Of a stretch of DNA of 64,000 nt, positions 46,354 through 55,063 are shown piece after piece (position 1 is the first letter of the stretch; each line of letters begins with the position of its first letter). The notes beneath the pieces were generated by a model, which made no database searches, had not been told where the DNA came from, and saw only the letters and a program-made list of their open reading frames with translations. The position numbers and the translations under genes were made by a program. Source of the stretch: Levilactobacillus paucivorans (lineage in GTDB: Bacteria; Bacillota; Bacilli; Lactobacillales; Lactobacillaceae); contig NZ_JQCA01000043.1 in assembly GCF_001437125.1 (NCBI RefSeq), forward strand, positions 62,001-126,000. Direction: 5' to 3'.

Positions 46354-46612
46354 AAAAGAGTCGCCCGTCCCTGCTGGTTAATCACAACCAACAAGGGCGA
46401 ACGACTCGCGGTACCACCTTGTTTTATCTCTCAACGCGCGGCCTTCAGCCAACGCGACGTGCGGTAATGGGCACGACCCAGTCATCACTACTCTCTTCAT
46501 GACGACGACGCTCCGATGCGCTTCACGTCGAGGGGTCGATTCGGCTTCCATCTTCCCGAACTCGCTAGTCCCGCCCTCGACGTTACTCTTCTTTGCTTGG
46601 TCTCAAATATTG
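46354..46612 (-). promoter_or_regulatory. T-box leader of the peptide-binding protein gene
   Basis: On the minus strand the T-box AAGGTGGTACCGCG lies at 46407-46420. A terminator stem GAGTCG...CGACTC followed by TTTT is at about 46354-46405. Stem I starts AGAGTAACGTCGAGGG and pairs with CCCTCGACG. The specifier region reads GTGAAGCGCATCGG; ATC (isoleucine) is one candidate codon but I cannot settle it by eye. Confidence 0.9.
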
Positions 46613-46618
46613 TTATTA

Positions 46619-46672
46619 AATTTATCATCATTCATTTTCATTGTCAATCCTTTTATAAACATTCATTTTCAT
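46619..46672 (-). promoter_or_regulatory. Promoter and direct repeats ahead of the T-box
   Basis: TTGACA (46642-46647) and TAAATT (46619-46624) are 17 bases apart on the minus strand. Two identical 13-mers, CATTCATTTTCAT on the plus strand, lie at 46629-46641 and 46660-46672, 31 bases apart, flanking the -35. They look like an operator. Confidence 0.65.
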
Positions 46673-46696
46673 GTATATTATGGATTGGGAATCTAA

Positions 46697-46735
46697 AAAA
46701 AGAGCTAGTCCATACGGCTGTATGGCTAGCTCTTC
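46697..46735 (-). terminator. Terminator of the 91-residue protein gene
   Basis: AAGAGCTAGTCCATAC and GTATGGCTAGCTCTT form the stem, with seven U on the minus strand. Confidence 0.9.
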
Positions 46736-46791
46736 TCATCGTCGACCTTATTTGCATAAAGTCGCCGTTAAATTATTTTTTTATACAAACG

Positions 46792-47067
46792 TTACTTTCC
46801 CCGAGTCTGTTGCTGTACTTGCGGTGAAGTGGTTGTCTGACGACTAACCGTCTTCCCCGCTTGACTAGTCGTGGTCTGCGTCTTAATCTCAACGTGACCA
46901 TGACCCGTTGTCTTCTTATTGGTAACCTGCACCACCGTTTGCCCCGAAGTGGGCTGCACGACGGAATCCGTAATGGTTGACCGGTTTCCTGATGGGTGCC
47001 CCAAAATGATGAGCCCCACAATTAAACCAATCAGCAGGCCGCTAATTCCCCGTATTCTTCTGTTCAT
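46792..47067 (-). CDS. Hypothetical anchored or secreted small protein
   Basis: The 91-residue product starts at an ATG after GGGGAAGG. It has an N-terminal hydrophobic helix (ISGLLIGLIVGLIILG) and a Thr/Gln/Lys-rich outside part. No family is recognised. Its own terminator follows. Confidence 0.65.
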   Translation of the reverse strand: MNRRIRGISGLLIGLIVGLIILGHPSGNRSTITDSVVQPTSGQTVVQVTNKKTTGHGHVEIKTQTTTSQAGKTVSRQTTTSPQVQQQTRGK

Positions 47068-47141
47068 GAGCCTTCCCCTGATTTCCCTAGTGTACGATTA
47101 ATCTCCTACTATCAGACATTATACACCATTCAGGTGAAAAC

Positions 47142-48323
47142 TCATTTAAAAGTTTTCACGCGGCGCCGGTTGACCGTCACCACGAAAACATTCAATCCTA
47201 GAATAACCATAATCGTTGCCGCAGCAATAATGAACAGCAACGTATAGGAAGTCTGGTCGATGATGATCCCCCCCATCAGCGGTCCAATGGCTTTCCCAAC
47301 GGACGTCCAGGCATTGGACATCCCCTGGTACTTCCCTTTAACCGCGGCGGGCGTGAGATTATTGACGATCGCTGGGATTGCCGGAAACGCCGTCGCTTCA
47401 CCCATCGTCAGGATAATCATGGCAATGGTGAAGTGGGCATAGTCCTTGGCAAAGATCAACGTCACAAAGGAAACCGCCAGGAAGAAAATCCCCGCGTAGA
47501 CCTGTAGATACAGGTTACTGAAGTAGTTCCCAAGCCAATTAATAAAGACCTGTAGCACCACAATCAGTCCCCCATTTAAGGTCCATAACAGACTATAACT
47601 CTTCATTGGAATTCCCATTCCCGTCATATAAACGGACAGGTTAGACTCCCACTGCGTGTACATAATCCAGATGACCATTAACGAGAAAAAGAACGTCAGC
47701 ATAATTCGCTGATTAGGCCGTGGAATCTTGATCCGAACCTTTTCTTTGGCTGAGACCACCTTGGGTTGCGTCACGGCAGGCGCTTTGTAGTGTTGAACCA
47801 CCACGATGAGAAATAGAACGAAAAGTGCAAAGGCAATTGCAAATAATAGCGTGACACTGGTGCTGTACACGTACCCCACCAGGGCTGTCCCCAAGACCAC
47901 CCCTAAGTTCTGTGCGAAATACAGCATGTTGAAGATGTAGCGTCCATCGCGGCTATGAATCGTCGTCCCGAGGGAGTTCACCATGGTCAACGTCCAGCCC
48001 GATGCCAATCCCAAGAAGATCAGCGCAATCGGGAAGGCCGGCCAACCATGGTTAATGATAAGTCCCCCTAAAGTGATCAGTGAGAGCAAAATCCCACCAA
48101 TCGTTAAATAATAAGGGTTTCGGCGGTCAAACAACCGGCCCCCGAGGACACTCCCGACAACGTTTGCTAGGGAATAAAATAATAGGATCACCCCAACTTT
48201 TGTCAGTGATGCGCCCAGTCGGTTATGCAGGTAAATGGTCGTCAGCGGCCAAATAAAACTCATGCCGATACTGCTGAACAAAGCGCCCACGACTAACCAA
48301 CGCAACCGAATTTCTTTTTGCAT
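47142..48323 (-). CDS. Major facilitator superfamily transporter
   Basis: The 393-residue protein has about twelve membrane helices and the MFS loop 2-3 pattern GGRLFDRRNPY. The first helices (WLVVGALFSSIGMSFIWPL) fit the DHA1-type drug or sugar efflux families. The substrate cannot be told. It starts at an ATG after GGAGAGG and has a long upstream region. Confidence 0.9.
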   Translation of the reverse strand: MQKEIRLRWLVVGALFSSIGMSFIWPLTTIYLHNRLGASLTKVGVILLFYSLANVVGSVLGGRLFDRRNPYYLTIGGILLSLITLGGLIINHGWPAFPIALIFLGLASGWTLTMVNSLGTTIHSRDGRYIFNMLYFAQNLGVVLGTALVGYVYSTSVTLLFAIAFALFVLFLIVVVQHYKAPAVTQPKVVSAKEKVRIKIPRPNQRIMLTFFFSLMVIWIMYTQWESNLSVYMTGMGIPMKSYSLLWTLNGGLIVVLQVFINWLGNYFSNLYLQVYAGIFFLAVSFVTLIFAKDYAHFTIAMIILTMGEATAFPAIPAIVNNLTPAAVKGKYQGMSNAWTSVGKAIGPLMGGIIIDQTSYTLLFIIAAATIMVILGLNVFVVTVNRRRVKTFK

Positions 48324-48671
48324 ATACTATACAGCCTCTCCTTTCCAGAAACATGTTAAGCCTTATTCTAGCACTAGAAGGGGGGCCTCCACCAGTCCCC
48401 CCTTTAAACTAATAAGACACCCCACCAAATTTTGTTAACACCGCCCCAATCCCCTGAGGGGGCCGTCCTGATTCATCGGTAGCCCTGGTTTCATGACTAT
48501 TTGGCACTCACCGGTTGGCCAATGCTCTAAAAGACGAGATGTCATGCCACCCGCTTCTGGTTAGACGAACCCTTGATCCGTCACCATTCCCACAGATACC
48601 ACGCCACCGGTCGTTCTTCGCGAAAATATGACTCCCGGCTCACCTGCCACAACCATCATCGCCGACCACAA

Positions 48672-48687
48672 TGTTTCATGTGAAACA
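48672..48687. other. parS-like site 3
   Basis: TGTTTCATGTGAAACA is the reverse complement of sites 1 and 2, in an intergenic region. Confidence 0.75.
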
Positions 48688-48733
48688 TTGTTTGTCAGCC
48701 CGATTGAACGACCCCCTGAACCAAAATGGCCAT

Positions 48734-48767
48734 AAAAAAAGACCACCGCTCGGGGAAAGCGATGATC
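48734..48767 (-). terminator. Orphan terminator upstream of the MFS gene
   Basis: The minus strand reads GATCATCGCT-TTCCCCG-AGCGGTGGTC-TTTTTTT, fully paired if G-U pairs count. It is too far from dnaB, which has its own hairpin at 48986-49018, to be simply its terminator. Confidence 0.7.
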
Positions 48768-48985
48768 ATCGGAGTAGGGGTAACGCCATTTATAAGAATG
48801 ACGTTAACTATTTTTTCATTATTCCAGGGGAGGAGGAGTACATGAAAAAAGATTGTTAATCTTTGGTAGAAGCAACCACTCGGTTAACTTCTATACTGTA
48901 CATACTAATCGGAAAATATGATGAAAATGTGAACTTTTTGGCACGCCACTATGAATTTTGCACATAAACACTATTTAAATGCTAA

Positions 48986-49018
48986 TTAGCCCCATAATCA
49001 CCATGATCACGGGGCTAA
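48986..49018 (-). terminator. Hairpin after dnaB
   Basis: TTAGCCCCATAATCA pairs with TGATCACGGGGCTAA. The U-run is weak. Confidence 0.6.
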
Positions 49019-49039
49019 ATGAGTTCAATTCAATTTGAT

Positions 49040-50431
49040 TTAGTGACCATCGGGGACATAGGCCACCGATGAAAACTTATTATATGACTTCACGAAGAGT
49101 AATTTGACCGTTCCTCGTGGACCCGAACGGTTCTTTTCGATAATGACTTCGACTTCCCCCACGTCCTGGTCACCCTCATCACGGGGGTCGCTGTCATTAT
49201 TGTCATCCTCATCCCCGTCACGTTCGTAGTAATCGTCACGGTACAGGAACGACACGATATCGGCATCTTGTTCGATCGATCCGGATTCCCGAATATCGGA
49301 CAGCACAGGCCGCTTGTCTTGCCGCTGTTCCACCCCACGAGAGAGTTGGGACAACGCAATGACAGGCACGTGGAGTTCCTTAGCCAGCTTCTTTAATTGC
49401 CGTGAAATATCGGAAACTTCTTGTTGCCGACTTTCGTGGTTGGTCCCTTCAATCAGTTGGAGGTAATCAATCACGATGAGGCCAAGATTTCCCTTTTCCT
49501 TAGCGAGCCGACGACACTTGGCCCGAATTTCAGTAATCTTATTCCCGGCGGTGTCATCGATATAGATGCTGGCCTTGGCCAAACTCCCCATGGCCACGAT
49601 CAGGTTCTGCCATTCATCCTCGGAGAGTTGCCCCGTCCGCAGGTGATTGGCGTCGATCGACCCTTCCGCACACAACATCCGGTTAACCAGGGACTCCGCG
49701 CTCATTTCCAAACTGAAAATAGCCACGGTCTTGTCGGTCTTAGTCCCCACGTTCTGCGCGATATTCAAGGCAAAGGCGGTCTTCCCCACAGCTGGCCGAG
49801 CGGCGAGAATCATTAATTCATCGTCGTGAAGCCCCGTGGTCATCTTGTCCAACTCGGCGTAGCCCGTCGACAGTCCGGTAATCACGTCTCCCTGTTCGGA
49901 GAGTTTGTTAATTTCTTCAAAGGAGTTGTTCAGCACGTCTCTGATCGGTTTGAAACCCGATTGGTTCCGCGTTTCCGCCACATTCATGATGTCACGTTCG
50001 GCGTTATCGAGGAGGTCGGTAACATCCCCATCTTGTTGATAACCCTGGGTGGCGATGTTCGTGGCCGTCTGAATCAGCTTACGTAACAGGGACTTTTCCT
50101 GGACGATCTTGGCATAGTACGTGGCGTTAGCGGCGGTCGGAACGGCCCCGGCTAACTCGGCGATATACGTAATGCCCCCCACGTCATCCAACTGATTCTT
50201 AGCCGTCAGTCGGTCCGTGATCGTCACCACATCAATGGCTTCGTCTCGGTCGTTCAGTTCGATCATCGCCTGGAAGATAATCTGGTGTTCCCGGCGATAA
50301 AAGTCTTCCGGCTCTAAAAATTCTAACGCATCCACCAACGCGTCGGTACTCAAAAAGATAGCCCCGAGGACCGCCTTTTCGGCATCGAGGTTCTGTGGTG
50401 GTGTATGGTCTGTTAATACGTTATTATCCAT
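49040..50431 (-). CDS. dnaB: Replicative DNA helicase DnaB
   Basis: The 463-residue hexameric helicase has the N-terminal DnaB domain (PPQNLDAEKAVLGAIF), a linker helix region, and a RecA-type domain with Walker A ARPAVGKT and GLIVIDYLQLIEG, then SDIRESGSIEQDADIV. Some lactobacillar genomes call it dnaC. A Glu/Asp-rich insertion (YERDGDEDDNNDSDPRDEGDQD) lies near the C-terminus. It follows rplI, with its own terminator in between. Confidence 0.97.
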   Translation of the reverse strand: MDNNVLTDHTPPQNLDAEKAVLGAIFLSTDALVDALEFLEPEDFYRREHQIIFQAMIELNDRDEAIDVVTITDRLTAKNQLDDVGGITYIAELAGAVPTAANATYYAKIVQEKSLLRKLIQTATNIATQGYQQDGDVTDLLDNAERDIMNVAETRNQSGFKPIRDVLNNSFEEINKLSEQGDVITGLSTGYAELDKMTTGLHDDELMILAARPAVGKTAFALNIAQNVGTKTDKTVAIFSLEMSAESLVNRMLCAEGSIDANHLRTGQLSEDEWQNLIVAMGSLAKASIYIDDTAGNKITEIRAKCRRLAKEKGNLGLIVIDYLQLIEGTNHESRQQEVSDISRQLKKLAKELHVPVIALSQLSRGVEQRQDKRPVLSDIRESGSIEQDADIVSFLYRDDYYERDGDEDDNNDSDPRDEGDQDVGEVEVIIEKNRSGPRGTVKLLFVKSYNKFSSVAYVPDGH

Positions 50432-50548
50432 GCTTGGTTATTTACCTCTTTATCGGACACCAGTTCAACATCAGGTTTCTATTTTACCATAGTATCACGA
50501 CCCAAGGGGAAAAGTGACCCGAGTTTTCCCGCCATCAGAATCGTAAAT

Positions 50549-50577
50549 AAAAAGGCCACCATGACTGGCGACCTTTC
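50549..50577 (-). terminator. Terminator after rplI
   Basis: The minus strand reads AAGGTCGCCA-GTCA-TGGTGGCCTT followed by TTT. Confidence 0.85.
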
Positions 50578-50590
50578 CGAAACACTTGTC

Positions 50591-51043
50591 TTACTTTTGC
50601 GTCACGTGAACGCGAATCTTCGCGGTCACTTGGCTGTGTAACTTAACGGGAACGTTCGTGTAGCCCAAGACCCGAATGGGTTCTGGGAGCTCCACCTTAC
50701 GCTTGTCGAGCTTCAGACCAAATTGCTTCTGGAGGGCCTGCGTAATCTGCTTGCTAGGAATTGACCCGAACAGCCGGCCATCTTCCCCCGCCTTGGCGAC
50801 GATTTCAACGACTGTCTTGTCGTCTTCCAAGTGCTTTTGGAGTTCCTGGGCCTCGGCTAAGTTTTCAGCCTCGCGTCGGTCTTCTGCCTTCTTTTCTGCC
50901 TTGAGTTGACTCATGGCAGCTTGGTTAGCCTCCTTGGCTAATCCCCGCTTAATCAGGAAGTTTTGGGCGTAGCCATCGGGAACGTTCTTAATTTCTCCGC
51001 GCTTACCCTTACCCCGGACATCTTTGGTAAAAATAACTCTCAC
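50591..51043 (-). CDS. rplI: 50S ribosomal protein L9
   Basis: From GTG 51043, eight bases after GGAG, the product has 150 residues and starts (M)[20 protein letters not shown], the family N-terminus. The C-terminal domain ([18 protein letters not shown]) is normal. An alternative GTG three codons upstream overlaps the ribosome binding site. Confidence 0.97.
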   Translation of the reverse strand: MRVIFTKDVRGKGKRGEIKNVPDGYAQNFLIKRGLAKEANQAAMSQLKAEKKAEDRREAENLAEAQELQKHLEDDKTVVEIVAKAGEDGRLFGSIPSKQITQALQKQFGLKLDKRKVELPEPIRVLGYTNVPVKLHSQVTAKIRVHVTQK

Positions 51044-51109
51044 GTCGGTCACTCCTCATTTAATATGCTAACTTTAATCCTACGCCGAAACCCCACCAGA
51101 ATCAATTAA

Positions 51110-53125
51110 CTATGTGGTGGCCGGTTCCGGTTCGCCGCTGTGGTTGAGCAGCTCAATCAGCTGTTGCTTAACCTCGGCGACGGACTTGTCGCTAATCTGG
51201 GTCGCCGCATTAGACAGGTGACCCCCACCACCCATGGCTTCCATGGTGAGCTGGACGTTAATTTCACCCAGCGACCGCGCGGAAATGCCGACACGGCCAT
51301 CGTCTCTGCGTGTGATGACATACGAGGCATCCACGCCGGACATATTCAGGAGATCATCGGCGGCCTGCGCCGCGGTGACTGGATCATAGGTTTGATCCTC
51401 TTCCCCGGCAATCAGGGCCATGTCTTCATTGACGAATTCCACCATTTCAATCAGGTGGTTGCGTTTCAGGTAGCTGTCGACGTTTTCCTTCATGTAACGT
51501 TGCATCTCGAGCGCATCGGCCCCCGCAGAACGGAGGTAACTGGCGGCATCAAAGGTTCGCGTCCCTGTCCGCATCGAGAAGTGCTTCGTATCCACGAAGA
51601 TCCCCGCCAACATGGCCGTGGCTTCCAGCTTGTTGATGGGCTCACCCTCCTGCGACTGATACTCAAACATTTCGGTAATCAGTTCACAAGTCGAGCTGGC
51701 ATATGGTTCGATGTAGACCAGCAGTGGGTTTTCAGGGAACTCTTCGCCTCGCCGGTGATGGTCAATGATCATCACGCGGTTTTCCAACCGGTCGTAGAGC
51801 GCCGAGGAAATGGAAATCGACGGCTTCGAGTGGTCCACCATCAGCAACATACTCTGGTCGGTGGCCTTCTCCAACGCCTCTTCCGGCGAGATGATGGCAG
51901 CATCGATCGATGGGTAGTCCTTCAGGTTATCCAGCAAGCGCTGAACATCGGAGTGGACCGTTTCCTTATCCAAGACAATCCAACAGGTCTTGTTGTTCAT
52001 CTTGGCAATCCGCCGAATCCCTAGACAGGCCCCCAGCGAGTCCATGTCGGGTTGCGAATGGCCCTGAACGAAGATCTGGTCGGACTCGTTCATCAGCTCT
52101 TGCAGGGCTTGTGAAATCATCCGGGCCCGAACCCGCGTCCGTTTCTCCATCGGGTTGGTCTTCCCACCATAGTAGCGGGCGGCCTGGTCAGCGGCCTTCA
52201 CCACGACCTGGTCCCCACCCCGACCCAGCGCCAGGTCCAGATTACTCTGGGCTTGGTCAGCCAGCTTGTTGAGGTTGGGATCGCCGTAAGCAATCCCCAT
52301 ACTCAAGGTTAACGGGAAGTTTTGCTTGGACGTCGTCTCACGAATTGTATCGAGAATCTTGAATTTATCGGCTTCAATCGCGGCCAGCGACTTGGCGTAG
52401 GCCAGGACGAAGTAGTGGTCATCGTCCAACTGTTTGAGGTACATATCAAACTGTTGAACCCAGGCCGACAGCTCATTGGTCACGTAGTTTCGTAGATTGG
52501 AAATATCCTGGTCGGTCATCGACTGGGTAATCTCATCATAGTTATCCAAGAAAATTTGACCGATAGCGATCTTCTCGTTGTCGTACTGCTCTTGAATCAA
52601 CTGGTAATGCGTGATGTCATACAGGTAAACGGCATGAAAATCTGGTTGCACGTACATCGTGAATCGCTGGTCTTGCCATTTAATCGTGGTCATTGTCTGC
52701 GGTTCGGCCGTGCTAATCAGGTCTGCCAACTCGGGGTCGACTTCTTTAATGGGCCGACTCAAAACGTCGGTGTCCCCGAAGTAATTCTGCAGGTAGGGAT
52801 TGACCCATTCCACTTGGTCGTTGTCCCCCAGAATCATCACACCCGGTGGCATGCGCAGTAAGGCCTCTTGCTCACCTTGCTGAATGCGAAATGCCAGGTC
52901 GGAAATATATTGCGTGGTGTCGTCACCAATTTCCGCCATGGTATTGAACACAACCAGCGTGGCAATCCCCACCAGAACAAGAATGACAATCCCAAAGATC
53001 CAATTCAATAGGAAGGATAGGACGATGCCGAGGATGGCCAGAGCAGCGGTCATAATAGCGATACCGCGCAAGCGCCGATTCTGTAAGAATTCGGGGATGT
53101 TGGATCGCGAAAATAATTTATTCAT
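51110..53125 (-). CDS. gdpP: Cyclic-di-AMP phosphodiesterase GdpP
   Basis: From ATG 53125 (GAGGAG five bases upstream) the product has 671 residues. It has two N-terminal membrane helices, a PAS-like domain (LRMPPGVMILGDNDQVEWVN), a degenerate GGDEF domain and the DHH-DHHA1 phosphodiesterase part (HSQPDMDSLGA, MLMVDHSKP, VMIIDHHRR, GGGGHLSNAATQI). It degrades c-di-AMP and affects wall stress and osmotic balance. The gdpP-rplI-dnaB order is conserved in Bacillota. Confidence 0.96.
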   Translation of the reverse strand: MNKLFSRSNIPEFLQNRRLRGIAIMTAALAILGIVLSFLLNWIFGIVILVLVGIATLVVFNTMAEIGDDTTQYISDLAFRIQQGEQEALLRMPPGVMILGDNDQVEWVNPYLQNYFGDTDVLSRPIKEVDPELADLISTAEPQTMTTIKWQDQRFTMYVQPDFHAVYLYDITHYQLIQEQYDNEKIAIGQIFLDNYDEITQSMTDQDISNLRNYVTNELSAWVQQFDMYLKQLDDDHYFVLAYAKSLAAIEADKFKILDTIRETTSKQNFPLTLSMGIAYGDPNLNKLADQAQSNLDLALGRGGDQVVVKAADQAARYYGGKTNPMEKRTRVRARMISQALQELMNESDQIFVQGHSQPDMDSLGACLGIRRIAKMNNKTCWIVLDKETVHSDVQRLLDNLKDYPSIDAAIISPEEALEKATDQSMLLMVDHSKPSISISSALYDRLENRVMIIDHHRRGEEFPENPLLVYIEPYASSTCELITEMFEYQSQEGEPINKLEATAMLAGIFVDTKHFSMRTGTRTFDAASYLRSAGADALEMQRYMKENVDSYLKRNHLIEMVEFVNEDMALIAGEEDQTYDPVTAAQAADDLLNMSGVDASYVITRRDDGRVGISARSLGEINVQLTMEAMGGGGHLSNAATQISDKSVAEVKQQLIELLNHSGEPEPATT

Positions 53126-53320
53126 TTTGCTCCTCATCTGATTCATCTGGAAAAATTTGTGTTCGCCCACTAAAACAGCTTCTGAAAATTAGCGGGCTTA
53201 AAAGTTACAAATAATACCCTTATTTTATCACATTCGGTGACAATCACAAAGACCTGGCTAACCGGATGAAACCTTAACGTGGCGGGGATGAATCCGATTT
53301 ATTTTAATTTCCATTTTAGC

Positions 53321-53358
53321 TTGACCTTGACGCGACGACAACCCTTATAGTAGGTTGT
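53321..53358 (+). promoter_or_regulatory. MerR-type promoter with 19-base spacer
   Basis: TTGACC (53321-53326) and TATAGT (53346-53351) are 19 bases apart, the long spacing typical of MerR-activated promoters. The inverted repeat ACAACC-N9-GGTTGT (53338-53358) spans the -10. It precedes the TipA-like gene and fits autoregulation. Confidence 0.65.
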
Positions 53359-53381
53359 AAGCACGAAAGGAGGTGGGTCTC

Positions 53382-54143
53382 GTGACTACCAGCATTCAAG
53401 AACTGGCGCGCCTGGCCAAGGTGAGTCCGCGCACCCTGCGGTATTACGATCAGATTGGCCTGTTGCCAGCAAAACGCAATCCCCAAAACGGCTACCGTGA
53501 ATACGACGCCTCTGCCGTCGACCGGTTACAAATCATTCGTTATTTTCAATTGTTTGGCTTCAGTCTCACCGCCATCCAGAAACTCCTGGACCAGTCGCCT
53601 GCTCGACAAACGGCCGCTCTTGCCCAACAGCGTCAACGCTTGCTGGATGAACGGGAACACCTCACGACGTTGCTGACTACCCTGGACCGCATCCTAGCGG
53701 CCAGAAATGGAGGTCCGCAAATGACGGATTCAGAAAAATTCAGTGCCTTTAAACAGGAGCAGCTCACCACAAATGACCGCGAGTTTGGCCAGGAGGCTCG
53801 TGATCGCTACGGCACAGCGGCAGTCGATACGAGCCAACGCAAATTTGCCGCACTCAGCGAAACGGACTATCAGGCGATGCAGGCCTGCGAACAACGCTTA
53901 CTAACCAATCTCAAGACCGTTGCCCAATCGGGCGATCTGACTAGTGACTTGGCACAGCAAGTTTTTAATGACCACAAGACCTGGCTATGTTTCACGTGGA
54001 ACAATTACTCCGCGGAAACCCATCGCGGCCTCGCCGAGCTCTATCTGAGTGACGAGCGTTTTGCCAGCTACTACAACGATCGGGTGGGCTTACCTAACGC
54101 CACGACAACCCTCGTTGCCATCATTCGCCGCTATGCCCAATAA
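53382..54143 (+). CDS. MerR-family regulator with TipAS domain
   Basis: I start at GTG 53382, six bases after AGGAGGTG, giving 253 residues. The N-terminal winged helix (SIQELARLAKVSPRTLRYYDQ) is followed by a coiled coil and a TipAS antibiotic-recognition domain (FNDHKTWLCFTWNNYSAETHRGLAELYLSD). Family members sense thiopeptide-like or other ligands and activate efflux genes. No target gene lies next to it. A parS match lies inside the coding sequence. Confidence 0.88.
   Translation: MTTSIQELARLAKVSPRTLRYYDQIGLLPAKRNPQNGYREYDASAVDRLQIIRYFQLFGFSLTAIQKLLDQSPARQTAALAQQRQRLLDEREHLTTLLTTLDRILAARNGGPQMTDSEKFSAFKQEQLTTNDREFGQEARDRYGTAAVDTSQRKFAALSETDYQAMQACEQRLLTNLKTVAQSGDLTSDLAQQVFNDHKTWLCFTWNNYSAETHRGLAELYLSDERFASYYNDRVGLPNATTTLVAIIRRYAQ
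53988..54003. other. parS site 4, exact consensus, intragenic
   Basis: TGTTTCACGTGGAACA is the reverse complement of TGTTCCACGTGAAACA, the Bacillus subtilis parS consensus. It lies within the TipAS coding sequence. Confidence 0.85.
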
Positions 54144-54160
54144 CCAACTGGATACGACAA

Positions 54161-54199
54161 GGGAGACTGTCAGCACACGCTGGGGCAGTCTCCCTTTTT
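54161..54199 (+). terminator. Terminator after the TipAS gene
   Basis: GGGAGACTG and CAGTCTCCC flank a 16-base loop, followed by TTTTT. Confidence 0.88.
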
Positions 54200-54209
54200 A
54201 TATCCGAGA

Positions 54210-54683
54210 TTATTTGGCCATGGGGTCCTTAATTTGACTCCAAGGCATCACGTGAAGCATCCAAGAAATCCCGTAGCGATCGGTGAAGTGCCCCATCTTA
54301 CCGCCCCAGAACTGCGATTCAAAGGGCATATCGACGGTAACTGTCTGTGAGGCCACGACGCGTTGATAGAAAGCCTCAGCGGCCGCCGCACTGGCAGCGT
54401 CATCCGCATTGATATCCAGAATCAGATCAATTTGGTTGCTGGGCGTGGGTGCCCCGCGAAAGGCATCCGCACACTGTAGGCTAGTTCCCAGAACACTAAA
54501 GCCGGCATGAATGGTCATCGCCTCCAAGTCGGCATCGGCTGGTAGCCCAAATTGGGTGGCCTGTTCGGCACTGGGACTGAAGCGATAAACATCCTGTGCG
54601 CCAAAGACCTCTTGATAATACGCGAGGGCCTCCTTGGCACTAGTAAATGAGAGACTAGGAATCAAACGAGACTGCATAACCAT
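54210..54683 (-). CDS. VOC-family (PhnB-like) protein
   Basis: The 157-residue protein has the PhnB/glyoxalase-like pattern: IPSLSFTSAKEALAYYQEVFGA at the N-terminus and FWGGKMGHFTDRYGISWML near the C-terminus. Such proteins bind a metal and small substrates; the reaction is not known. The start could also be two codons downstream. Confidence 0.85.
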   Translation of the reverse strand: MVMQSRLIPSLSFTSAKEALAYYQEVFGAQDVYRFSPSAEQATQFGLPADADLEAMTIHAGFSVLGTSLQCADAFRGAPTPSNQIDLILDINADDAASAAAAEAFYQRVVASQTVTVDMPFESQFWGGKMGHFTDRYGISWMLHVMPWSQIKDPMAK

Positions 54684-54763
54684 TCATCCTTTCCTGTTTT
54701 GGATACGACTGTGGCTTAATTGTAGCAATCTTCTCACGAATGCGATAGCCTAATTTTTTATAT

Positions 54764-54796
54764 AAAAAAGCCACCCCCGCAGGGATGGCTTTTAAA
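54764..54796 (-). terminator. Terminator after rpsR
   Basis: AAAAAGCCAcccccgcagggaTGGCTTTT forms a stem on the minus strand with a U-run. Confidence 0.85.
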
Positions 54797-54798
54797 AA

Positions 54799-55035
54799 CT
54801 ATTCTTCACCGATAAATGGCATTAAGCCCATGATCCGTGAACGCTTGATAGCGATAGTTAACTTCCGTTGGTTCTTGGCACTAGTGCCAGTAACCCGGCG
54901 AGGTAAGATCTTACCCCGTTCGGAGATAAACCGACGTAATAAGTCAGTATCTTTGTAATCAATGTATTCGATGTGGTTGGCTGCAATAAAGTCAACCTTA
55001 CGACGGCGACGGCCGCCACGACGTTGTCCTGCCAT
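54799..55035 (-). CDS. rpsR: 30S ribosomal protein S18
   Basis: The 78-residue protein carries the family core [23 protein letters not shown]. It is the last gene of the rpsF-ssb-rpsR operon, and partners S6 in the ribosome platform. Confidence 0.98.
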   Translation of the reverse strand: MAGQRRGGRRRRKVDFIAANHIEYIDYKDTDLLRRFISERGKILPRRVTGTSAKNQRKLTIAIKRSRIMGLMPFIGEE

Positions 55036-55063
55036 GAGAAATTTCCTCCTCGTTTTTTAGTGT

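Larger units (their letters stand above)
48324..49039. other. 716-base stretch between the MFS gene and dnaB
   Basis: No gene of normal size is supported. It contains a G6/C6 hairpin (48378-48405), a parS-like site (48672-48687), a minus-strand terminator (48734-48767), an imperfect inverted repeat TAACGCCATT/AATGACGTTA (48781-48806), and a strong GGGGAGGAGGAG site before a five-codon plus-strand frame MKKDC (48841-48859). Confidence 0.6.

Noticed and set aside
48561-48746. A 61-codon minus-strand frame upstream of the MFS gene
   Set aside because: Its start lies in the U-tract of a terminator and it lacks a ribosome binding site.
54244-54259. Another parS site in the VOC gene
   Set aside because: Only 12 of 16 positions match, and it is coding sequence; kept as a weak mention only.
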